Positions 21,496 through 31,500 of a stretch of DNA of 64,000 bases are shown here, piece after piece. The notes beneath the pieces are model-generated. The model did not search any database, was not told the DNA's origin, and worked only from the letters and a program-made list of their open reading frames with translations. Each line of letters starts with the position of its first letter. Within the stretch, counting starts at the first letter, position 1. The translations under genes were made by a program, and so were the position numbers. Source of the stretch: Corylus avellana (Eukaryota > Streptophyta > Magnoliopsida > Fagales > Betulaceae). The stretch is taken from the NCBI RefSeq assembly GCF_901000735.1, contig NC_081543.1, positions 19,195,970 to 19,259,969 of the forward strand, in the 5' to 3' direction.

Positions 21496-22112
21496 TGGAT
21501 GTTTTTACATCTAGTGCCCTAAAACCATCTGGTTTGGGAGTCATTGGCCCAACACTTGTTACATAGGTCAATTAGAAAGTTTAAGGGAGCCGAGCATTGT
21601 ACAGCCTACACAAAAAAAAAAAAAAAAAAAAAAAATGCATATCTTGATTTAAGCCTTGGTTGTTTTCATCTAATAGAATTCCTATGAATTTTGAGGTATA
21701 CAAAACTTTGAATAAATTGAAGCCCCATGATTGTATATTAATCTCACTTTTCACTTAAAGGAGCATGTGTTGTCTCAAATGCCAACTTATGAGTGAATTG
21801 ATTTTTTATGTCCTCATGATGTGATTGTGGTGTTGATCTTGTTAAGCATGCTCATGAGTAAAAACCATTTGTCTGTGTGGAAATGGATTCTTGTCAATAA
21901 CATAGGGCTGAAAAATGTTTGTGGGTATCATTTCTATTAAACCCTCGTGAGATTTCACTCATCCTCTTGGGATGCCTAGGGGTTTAAAAGGCTTGTTACA
22001 TTTGCTAAATGCAATCGTCTCTCCTACGATAATGGATTTATGTTTCTTGCTTTCATTTTGTTTTTCGTTTTGTTTTACTGAGGGACTAACAAAATGTAAA
22101 TTTGGGGGTATT
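21496..22112 (+). mobile_element. Remainder of the Athila-like internal region
   Basis: It continues the non-coding family block ('gttttacatctagtgccctaaa') to the purine tract AAATTTGGGGGTATT before the LTR at 22113. A long A run is at 21611-21635. Confidence 0.75.
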
Positions 22113-23437
22113 TGATGAGTGTCAAATACTGCATATTTGAGCCCCTTAATTTACATTTGTTAAACCTTTAGTTGTGTCTCAGTGTGATGTTTTGTGTTAG
22201 TTTTAGTGTTTTACAGGTTGCTAAGGAAAAATTGTGGTCTTAATATGAAATATGCGAAGAATTTGAGAAAATAGCATTTCTGGAAGGGCACGATGGAGCA
22301 CACGCATTGGCGCTCGAGCACATATGCATTCAAGCATGGGCATAGCAGCGCACGAGCGCAACTGCGCCACTTTAGAGGAACTCATGCACGAGTGCGCTCG
22401 AGCGCACCCGTCTTGGGGTCGAGCACACTCGTGCCCAACATCATGCCAGCAGTGCCCAAGCACTCTCCGGTGCGCTGCGCCGCAGTAGACCTGATGCCCG
22501 AGTGCGATTGAGCGCACTTGGCTGACCTGGCAGCGCCGAAACCCTAATTAACATTACAAATATCATATTTTTATAGGAAACGGGGAGCCATCATACGAAG
22601 GCCGTCCAGGGGGGCGACTAGGGACGAATTTTGGAGAGAATAGTAGAGAAAAGGCTAGGGTTTTCTAGTGTTTTTGGTGGTTTTCAATTGGGTTTGTCTC
22701 TTTGTAAACCTCTAAACCTCTATGAATTCCTACATTGTTTTATTTTCTTTCACTTTCATGTATGAGAGGCTAAACCCCCAACTAAGGTTTAGGATGAAGC
22801 CTCACAAATGATTAGCAACTAATAACTTTCATGTAAATTGACACTTTTCCATTTATATGAATTATATTTCTCATTGTTTTGTTTATATTCAATTAATTGT
22901 TGATCATTTTCAATTGATTGCTTGGTTTATTTGCTTAAATATTGGATATCCATTGTTTTTTGTTCAACAGATACATTGAATCTTTTGGTTTAATTTGGAT
23001 ATCCCTTGTGATTTGTGCAAAGCACGGATATATTGGATGATTTAAACTAAATCGAATATCCTTTGTAATTTGTACAAAGAACAGTTACTTTGGTTGTTTT
23101 GATATATTTTTTTTGCAAAAATAGAACATACATAAAATGTGTCGTTTGAAACGTAGAAAAATATTGATGAACGTGAAAGTTGTTGCTATGAGTTTGTGAT
23201 AGTTGATTCCAATACCTTAGTATTTTATCCGTTGATTAATTTCATTTTGTTTCAATTTATGTTTGTTTATTTTCAATTTACAAAACCTCAAAATTTCGGA
23301 ACTAGAATAAAATATAATTAGTTTAGATAGAAGTATATTTATATGAATACAATTCCCTGTAGATTCGACCTCGCACTTGTAAAAGCTATATTGCAAACGA
23401 CTCTTGTACTTGCGAGTATCATTTAAAACTCACAACA
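22113..23437 (+). repeat. Right-hand LTR of the Athila-like complex
   Basis: 1325 bp, TGATGAGTGTC...CACAACA. It holds a GCTCGAGCGC motif cluster at 22285-22515, more similar to the truncated LTR at 9945 than to the middle LTR. It is flanked by GTCAT (23438-23442) against ATCAT at 9940-9944. DNA beyond both ends joins into one TRIM-like unit, which shows these are the outer borders of one insertion. Confidence 0.85.
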
Positions 23438-23656
23438 GTCATCATTTAAAGAGAGTATATTCCATATAAGCACATCCCCTTTCTTATACCATATGTAACA
23501 CCCCGCCCTAAATGTTATGATATTATTCACTTTAGGTCAAGCCCGCACAGTTTTATTATTGGGTTTACCCCGAAAGGTCTCATACCATTTTAAAGAAAAC
23601 ATATTCTATATAAACACATTATCTTTTTCCACATCCAGGCAATGTAGAACGTTATA
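23438..23656 (-). repeat. TRIM-like array, right part
   Basis: 23438-23490 is the rest of the unit interrupted at 9944. A further unit opens TGTAACACCCCGCCC at 23493 and ends near 23656 in a 'ggcaatgtagaacgttata' like the end of unit 1 ('aatgtgggacgtcata'). Confidence 0.65.
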
Positions 23657-23960
23657 GTTTGGGATTACAATTTCAAAAAATGCGATTTCAAAATAGCGAT
23701 TTTAAAATATGCGATTTTAAAACATGATTTTAAAAAATACAATTTACACGTTTAGAAAAATCGCGATTTGACTTTTAAAATTATGCGTTTTCAAAAAAAT
23801 TCATCTTTACCTGCATGCAATTTGAAAACACAAATTTTATTAAATCGCAATTTTTTAAAAAGGCCATCTCAAACAATCCATTTTCTAGAATTTTAGTTTA
23901 AAATTACATTTTTTTTTTTTTTGTCTATAAAACCACACTACCAAACACACTCTTCTTAGT
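23657..23960. mobile_element. Probable AT-rich MITE upstream of PSBR
   Basis: Repeats of 'atgcgatttcaaaat' and 'aaatcgcaa' in opposite directions, 'caaacaatccattttc', and ends resembling GTTTGGGATTA and its inverse. It shares this vocabulary with 25568-25767 in PSBR intron 3. The exact ends are uncertain. Confidence 0.4.
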
Positions 23961-24116
23961 ATATATATACACAGCAGTCAGCGGCCACAAAATAAGTTTA
24001 CAGATAATAATATTGAATATTTGACTATCATCCTCTTCGTAAACAATGAATCAATCCAATAATGGGTCTCTGTTAATTTACTCAAGAATGCATATTCCTA
24101 TCCAGTGGCCTCATCC

Positions 24117-24243
24117 CACGTGTCATGTGAAAGGATGGGGTTGTTTGATCGAGGATGTGACATAACTGGCTGAAAGAGCTTTGGGATGTTGATAATGTTC
24201 GCAATATCATATCAGGATTCAGCCACACAAGAAACGCCACGTG
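24117..24243 (+). promoter_or_regulatory. PSBR promoter: two G-boxes
   Basis: CACGTG occurs at 24117-24122 and 24238-24243, both within CCACGTGTCAT. The nearer one is about 100 bp before the ATG. G-boxes in this context are typical of light-responsive photosynthesis genes (family knowledge). No unmistakable TATA box was seen between 24244 and 24340, so the transcription start is not placed. Confidence 0.6.
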
Positions 24244-24343
24244 TCATATATCAGCAATCTCACTGGTCCACTATTATTATTATGGGAGGTAGGAAGGCAG
24301 TAGAAGGCAAAGGCAAAAGGCGAAGAGACAAAGCAACCTGCAA

Positions 24344-26282
24344 ATGGCAGCATCAGTTATGGCGGCTTCAGTGAGCCTGAAACCATCTCCCTTCTCTGTT
24401 GAGAAGGCGGCAGCGAGAGGCCTCCCCTCTCTTGCAAGGGCGTCTTCTTTCAGAGTCCAGGCCAGCGGTGGCAAGAAGATCAAGACTAGTACGCCTTATG
24501 GTATGTATGTATGTATGTATACTTAGTATGTATGTATGCATGTTTCCAATTACATACATACATACCTATTTATGCACTAATAATACATGCATGCATGCAT
24601 GCTTGCTTTGATTTGTTCTGAAAATGCAATATATGTTTGTAGGAACTGGCGGTGGCATGAAATTGAGGGATGGCCTTGACGCATCCGGTAGGAAGCCAAA
24701 GGTTGGTATCCATTTACTCACCTCGGCCCTCAATATTGTTTTTCAATATTTTCAAACTCATGAAGTAGCTTTTAGTCTTTTTCTTTTTCTTTTAATCATT
24801 TTACGAATTTTTAATTACATCAGATTTTGTAGCTACTTTTTTTTTTTCTTTTTCTTTTAATTACATCAAAATTTCAGTTTTCTTTAAAAAATAGGGACCA
24901 CATGTTTGTCTAAAAACATCTCCAGATTGTCAAGAACTATTTTTTTTTTTATTTTCTTTTTAAGCAATCAAGGCTGAATTTTTATAAATTCCAAGAAATT
25001 AAATATATATACACTTATATTGTACCTTCACTATGTCTAGTAACTATATTCCACTAGGAAAAAATCAATGTAATTTTCGTCCAAATGGATATAATCACAG
25101 ATTTCAATATATTTCAGACCAATATATATGTTTTAAAAATAATCTCTGGAAATGCTTGAATGCAATATATGTATATATTTTAAATATAGTACAAGGAAAT
25201 AAAGATATTTTAAATATGTATGGATAATTCATCGACATTACCTCTTGACACTATTCAGGGAAAGGGTGTATACCAATTTGTAGACAAATATGGCGCTAAT
25301 GTCGATGGGTACAGGTAATTAATTTATCATCTTTTGAATTTTTTTTTTTTTATATGATCGATTCTTTTATCTCTACAAATATGTATGGATAAATATTCAT
25401 GAACTTGTTGTGTTAGGCAAAGTGTTTGAACCTTACTAATTAAGAGAATTTGTAGAGTTATACTCTTGAAATTTGTTGTATATATTATATAGGTGCAAAA
25501 AATAATAATAATAATAATAATTATTATTATTTACAAATTATTGAATATGTTTAAACTTATTGACTTAGAGTCTGATCGGGTATGTGATTTCAAAATTGTA
25601 GTTTGATTTTTAAAATCGTGTGTTTTCAAAAATGCACCTCCTTGCTAGCAATTAAACAACGCATTTTTTTTTATGTTTTTAAATTACAATTTTTTTATAA
25701 ATGCATACCCAAACAATACATTTTCACAGATTTGGGCTTTGAAATCGCAATGCCGTACAGACCCAGTTAGAAGTAATTTTTCGATCATAATCTTATAGAC
25801 TTCTTTAAATCATAATTATTATTTAAAAATTAGAGGGTTCAAAGTTTGCCACGTTAGTATATTTATCATTTGTGACATGCAATTAAGAATATTTTAGAAT
25901 TTTGAATATTAACAATAACATATAATATAAATATAGAATTAATACCATCATAAGAGTTAAGAGGATCGAAAATGTGAATATAAATTTAATTAATAAAAGG
26001 CAATTATCTTTCTGATTTAATTCGATTATTTGATTTGCAGTCCTATCTACGATACTAATGATTGGTCCCCAAGTGGTGATGTCTATGTCGGCGGTAAGAA
26101 AGTATTTAATTAATTTATTTTTTTATTATTTTTTTTAATTTATTTTTGGGGTGATGTTAATTAGAACAAAGTAACATGAAATTGCAGGTACAACTGGGTT
26201 GGCCATATGGGCTGTTACCTTACTTGGCATTCTTGCAGGAGGCGCGCTTCTTGTGTACAACACAAGTGCTTTGGCTCAGTAG
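24344..26282 (+). CDS. PSBR: Photosystem II 10 kDa protein PsbR, chloroplast precursor (5 exons)
   Basis: PsbR is a nuclear-encoded thylakoid protein that helps assemble the PsbP/PsbQ/PsbO side of the oxygen-evolving complex. Exons: 24344-24500, 24643-24701, 25259-25314, 26041-26093 and 26188-26282. All borders are GT..AG, and the frame is kept through the split codons at exons 1/2, 3/4 and 4/5. The product is 139 aa, close to the usual 140. Residues 1-41 ([14 protein letters not shown]...) are a Ser/Ala-rich transit peptide ending near VQA/SGGKK. The mature part carries [33 protein letters not shown] and a C-terminal hydrophobic segment [20 protein letters not shown] (112-131) ending NTSALAQ. 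The start is chosen because MAAS fits the family; an internal ATG six codons on would also keep most of the transit peptide. It looks intact and is the most certain gene here, along with RECA1. Confidence 0.98.
24501..24600. repeat. (GTAT)n/(ATGC)n microsatellite at the PSBR intron 1 donor
   Basis: GTATGTATGTATGTATGTAT begins exactly at the donor site of intron 1, and ATGCATGCATGCATGC closes the tract at about 24584-24600. Every GTATGT register offers a plausible donor 4 nt apart. Confidence 0.9.
25568..25767. mobile_element. ~200 bp MITE in PSBR intron 3
   Basis: The left end GAGTCTGATCGGGTATGTG and the inverse of the right end, GGGTCTGTACGGCATTGCG, are imperfect inverted repeats. The interior has 'ccaaacaatacattttc' in common with 23657-23960. 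It stays clear of both splice sites. Confidence 0.5.
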
Positions 26283-26700
26283 AATCCATTGTTGTCATCT
26301 TTGGTCTACTGTAGCCTGTACCTAGTTGTAACTCATGAAATGCTAGAGTCCAATCTTATGTCTTATGCTTTGGCATGGAACATCATTGATGCCTGTAGTA
26401 AATACTCTTCAATGTGAATTATTCATCAATTACTTTTCTTCTTTCTTCTTCTTTCTTTTTATTTTTTTATTTTTTATTTTTTGACTATTTCATGTTGAGT
26501 TGCAGAATACAATGATTCGTTGTTAGGATTGAACATCTAATTGTTAGAGATTCCAAACTATTATTTACATGAATTGGGGGCGAAACTATTATTTGTTTTG
26601 CCTGCTCTATGCCCTTCCACCCGAGTGTATGATATTGGACAATTACTCCATGCATCCATCTTACGAACCTTCAATCAACTTAGGTGACAAATAAATGACG
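26283..26700 (+). other. PSBR 3' flank
   Basis: The PSBR 3' UTR probably extends through 26283-26440, with T-rich sequence at 26440-26480. The polyadenylation site is not placed. No other gene is seen. Confidence 0.45.
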
Positions 26701-27662
26701 GGAGCATTTTCAGCAATGATGGCTATTTTAACTATTCAAAATACACATGTTTTTACTTTGAGCTTAACTTCTATGTGGATGTTGCATAAACAAGGAACTT
26801 TGTGCCCTCCAATGGAAGGACGACATGTTAGCATGGAGCACAAAAATGATCTATGACAAAAAAACCAAATTTTTAGCTTCAACAAATCGACAAAATCTCC
26901 CCTTCTCTGAATCGAACGCCAGTGCCCTCTTCTTTGCTAAATGACACCACCTCTGTTCCTCTGCAACGTCTTCTTATTCTTCTGCAGGCTCACCTTCTTT
27001 ATCAATATCTTCCTTCTATTTTGCTCCCTTCTTTAAGTGACCCCTTACGTTTTTTTCTCTTCCTATCTTTTATTCTCCCTCAAGTTCTACTCTCTGTTTT
27101 GGAAATGCAAGAAGGGGGTGAATGAAAAAAAAAAAGAAATCCCGAGGACTTACGGATGCTGGAGTAGCGGCGGAGTCATAAGGATTGTTCGGTGGTGGCG
27201 TTAGGCGGAGGAACGGGGGAGGCGGTGTTGGGCGGAGAAGAGGGCGTCGGCGAGAACAGGGATTTTGTCGATCTACTGAAGAGAGAAGCTAAAAATCCGG
27301 TGTTTTCATCTTAGGTAGCTTTTGTGTTTCATGATGATTTGTCTCTTCCATTGGATGGCACAAAGTGCATTGTTTATGCAACATCCGTATAGAAGTTGCT
27401 CTCTTTTACTTTAGCTACTAGTTTTTCAATACAAATTCCAACAGATTATTTATTCAACGCTTTACTTTATTTAAATATTATTATTTTTATTGTTTGTTGA
27501 GGGACAGGGAGAGAGAGAAAGGTGAGAGAAATAATTAAAATAATTGTAGAAATTTGAAAGTTTACTATATCTAAATTTTAAGAATAACTACACTGTTGGA
27601 GACAGAAAAAGGCTGATAATAGCTATATTATTATCAGTCTTTTAGAGCATCTGCCGTGATGC
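26701..27662. mobile_element. Composite MITE with an internal long inverted repeat
   Basis: The outer ends resemble the GAGCATCT family: GAGCATTTTCAGCAATG at 26702 and, inverted, GAGCATCACGGCAGATG at 27660. Inside, 26752-26938 and 27225-27417 are inverted copies of about 190 bp sharing GGATGTTGCATAAACAA, CTTTGTGCC.TCCAATGGA and 'tttttagcttc...tcgacaaaat'. The right side (27390-27655) resembles the MITE at 20739 ('ctttagctactagtttttcaatac'). The centre is non-coding, with a GC-rich patch at 27160-27260. Confidence 0.55.
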
Positions 27663-28534
27663 TCTTATATGCTTATATACTCTACATAGATTAGCATATG
27701 CAAGAAGAAAAGCAAAACATACCAATGTTTGCTTAGGATTACTCCGGTCCTAACTCCATCCCTCTTTGTTGTTTAGGTTGCACGAGTAAATGGCACTTAA
27801 TTATGTCATCTTGTCGGGGCATACTAAGCTCAGTTAATAATTAATTGTCAACCCCAAGGAGTAGTCCTGATGCCTCATGTAGCATCAAGTCTAAAGATTT
27901 GACCGCCTTGAATACAAACAATCTATTGAGGCCACAATTACAGGCAAAAATCCATACTAAACCCAGGACGTGTGAAAGAGGGCACGGTGTCCCGGGGATC
28001 CGATACCACAGTTATCGAAGAAAAAGAAATCGTTATTTTCTTTCCGTTTTACACATAAATCCACTCTTTTGTTTAACAGCATGTTGGTAATGGTAGCAAC
28101 TTAAATGTAGAGCATAATTCTGGACCTGTATCTTGTGAAATAAGAAAAACTTTGAACACCTTACTAAATGAATTGGGAATAATTAGGTTTTCTTCAACTG
28201 TTGGAATATTGAAAATACAACACCCAATCACCCCCAGCAAAAAAACAAAAGTAATAACGGCGGGCATCCGCAAAAACCCGCCATTTTCTATCTTCTTTCA
28301 CCATAATATACCATTAGAGATTCCAATTTCAATTTCCACCAGAATCAGGGTATTTTGTATTTTCACCCCTGCTGAGTGGATGTCTGGGCAATGATGTCTA
28401 CTCGTTAAACCTTAGTGGCCTCACACTCAACGCACATGATGAGCAAGCAATTGATTCAGCTTTTGACTTCGACCACTACCTCTTCCCTCATCTGGTGTAG
28501 AAAAACATCAATCATTAGCAGTATTTGCTCATCC
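27663..28534. other. Intergenic DNA and RECA1 3' UTR
   Basis: The 3' UTR of RECA1 lies just below 28535 on the - strand. Short ORFs in both strands of 27845-28394 lack motifs. Nothing else recognised. Confidence 0.4.
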
Positions 28535-31500
28535 TCATTGTATCTCCTCATAGGTCTCTTCATCTTGATGTGGTAATAACAAGTCCCTTGAAAGTGGAGA
28601 AGTTACATGTCCAGTTCCATCCGCCATTTTCGACCTAACAATCTGCAAATGCATTTTCACTTTGATTTTCAAAGTCTATGCAAATACAGCACATAAAATT
28701 CAATAAAAAGGCAAAATGGAGATTGCAAATTCTCAATATTTCAAGAAGAGTGTCTCTATCCTTTTCTCTTAAGGATAAAGATGCATGTGCATGTGTGCGC
28801 ACACAGTAATCATCATCACCATCACTACTACTGTTATTTCTAATTATTGATTTGATCATAAGTGCTTCACTAATAATGCATAACATGCATTCTGATTCTT
28901 ATTGTAGAATTATTATATATTAGTAGCCAGACATAAGTTAGTCCATTGAATAAGAAAGACGCTCAATGAAATTTTCATGGGCAAACGCATTTTCAACTTT
29001 AAAATTTAAAATAATTGTAGAATACTCCCTCTTATTTTCTGTTAATTCAGTTTATCAATCAGAACAAGGTATTTAATATTAACCCCAATAAAATAAGTAC
29101 ATATCACACATATATATAAAAAATAAAAATAAAAAGAACATTGTGACTTTTTTTTTTTTTTTTTTATCCAAGTTAAACTCTTCAAGTATACTCAGGCTTC
29201 AGAGTCATATAGATAATCAATATTAATGATTTCTTCAACAATCATTATTCCTCAGTACTGCAAACATCAAACTGATTGGTAACCAGGGTTTCACATTATG
29301 TGCACTTATAATGCGTCAGAATAAATGGTCACAAGAATAGAGCTGTATAAAATGATTTTAAAAGTGTATGATGCTTAAGACAAAATAATTGACTAAAGCC
29401 CATTTTCAACATAATCTAATTGGAAAAGGGCTTCATTAAGTTGAGTGAAGTAGGGTAAATCATAATCCTATTATGACATTCTTAGATAGAAGGGTATACA
29501 CCAGACAAGTGGGACAGGCCACTGCCAACTAGGCATTAAAACAGAAGATTTATTGCTCGATATAAAGATAAAGAATAATGAATGAGATTCAACCAAGAGC
29601 ATTAAAAGGTTATGCATCCAAACCTTTTCTATTTCATCATGAATAATAGGGTTCTCTTTCAAGTACTGCAATGCTCTGTCTCTTCCCTGTCCCAACCTTT
29701 GAACACCAGAGAACAAGAGAGTATTAGGGGGAAATTAAGGCTGAAGTCCAATCATATGCAGCTATTCACCAAAATCCTAATGTTTTGTAGCTTTACGAAA
29801 ATCCAGAGGTGCTACCACGAAAAAGCAACTTTTGCTCAAAAAGGAGATTAGTGAAAACAAAACAGAACCCAAAAAAAAAAAAAAAAAATTGTACATAATA
29901 GGAGATCATAGAGCTGTCTCAAAGCTAAAATAAAATATTCGGATATTAAATAAAGTGGCAACTAAAATGGGTTATACTTTAGATTTCAATAAATCAAGTT
30001 ATTTAGACATGTAAATGACAGATGGCAACCAATTAATACCAAACGAACAATTGAAATGGAGCTAAAAACCACCAGTCTGGGATATTAGCACTCCAATGGT
30101 GCTTCTTTAGTTGATAAAAAACACTTTGCAACTGAATTGATGAGACAAAGGGGAACTCTTTGGCTACATGCTTTGTCTGTGTTATAGTGACTCAATTTTT
30201 GCAAATGGCATGTAACACCCCTCACCTAGACCCCGTGGGTAACAGCAGATCATAACTGCTACATAATTATGATGCTGACTGTACAAAGTGACGTGGACTT
30301 AAGTTATTATTGTAGTTAAGTAGTTAAGTTTATTATGAAGCTTAGCTAACCGTGTGTGTATTTCAACCTGCTCAATACAGTATATAATGTAACTGATGTT
30401 CATTCATTCATTCTAATGAGAATACGTTGATTTTCTCCCAACTTCATCTTGTTTACACTAGATTTGATATATCAAAGCTCTTCACTATTTGGTGAAAGTT
30501 CATCAATGACAACATCCTCAATTCCCTTCGTTCCTGAAGCCATTCCATTTGTTTATTCTTCTTCTTCCTTCAATTTCCTCACTGATAATACTTAGACCCC
30601 TTTCTTCTTACATAATGGTGATGGCTCAGGTTTGGTGCTTGTTTCTCAACAATTGATTGGTGAGAATTACAACACCTTAAGCCGATGTATGATCATGGTG
30701 CTTACCGCCAAAATAAACTTGCGATTTGTTGATGGCATATCATGATTGTTATTAATAGGTTTAGTGGTAGCTTACGACTGGTAGAAAATTTTCCTCTTAG
30801 GAAATTCGGGGTTTCCCAATTTGGAAATTTTTTATTTCAGGAAACTTACTATTTTCAGAACGGGCCTGAGAAGGGCTTGTATAGTTCGTTGTGAGAGTTA
30901 GGCCTAAGCTAGTCATTAGTATCAGAAAATTCTGAAATTGTTCCTAAAGAATGTATGTTCTCAAATTTTATTTAAAAGGCCCATCAAAGGAAAAAAATAA
31001 TATTTTTTCAATTAAATAACTTTATTTTCAAAAAAAAAAAGAAAATATGTTCATTCAAGAAAACCGCAACTGCCCCTTAAAAAAAAAACAAAAGAAAAAT
31101 ATAAAAAGAAGCCAATTACTGCCAAATAGGCCTTTTTCATTAGATAGACTAATTAGGGAAAAATAAAATAACGGAAACCCTAGCCTTAAATATCCCATGT
31201 CCACCCTATGGTCTTTCACTTGCACACAATTTTCAGGAGCAATAATCTGCTCAGACCCTAGCATTTAATTTTTTCTCATGAAAGTCTCAAGAATTTGTTT
31301 TTCTTTAATGGGCCTTTTAAACAAAATTTGAGAACATACACTCATTAGGACCAATTTTAGAATTTTCTGGTTCTGACACCCAACTCTCAGAACCCATTTT
31401 ACAGGCTCAATTCAGGCCCTACAACCAATTCCCAAAATAGTAAGTTTCTTGAAATAGAAACTTTCCATATTGGGAAACCCTGAATTTCCTAAAAGTAAAA

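Noticed and set aside
24280..24559. ORFs on the - strand opposite PSBR exon 1
   Set aside because: Antisense shadows of a certain exon and the microsatellite.
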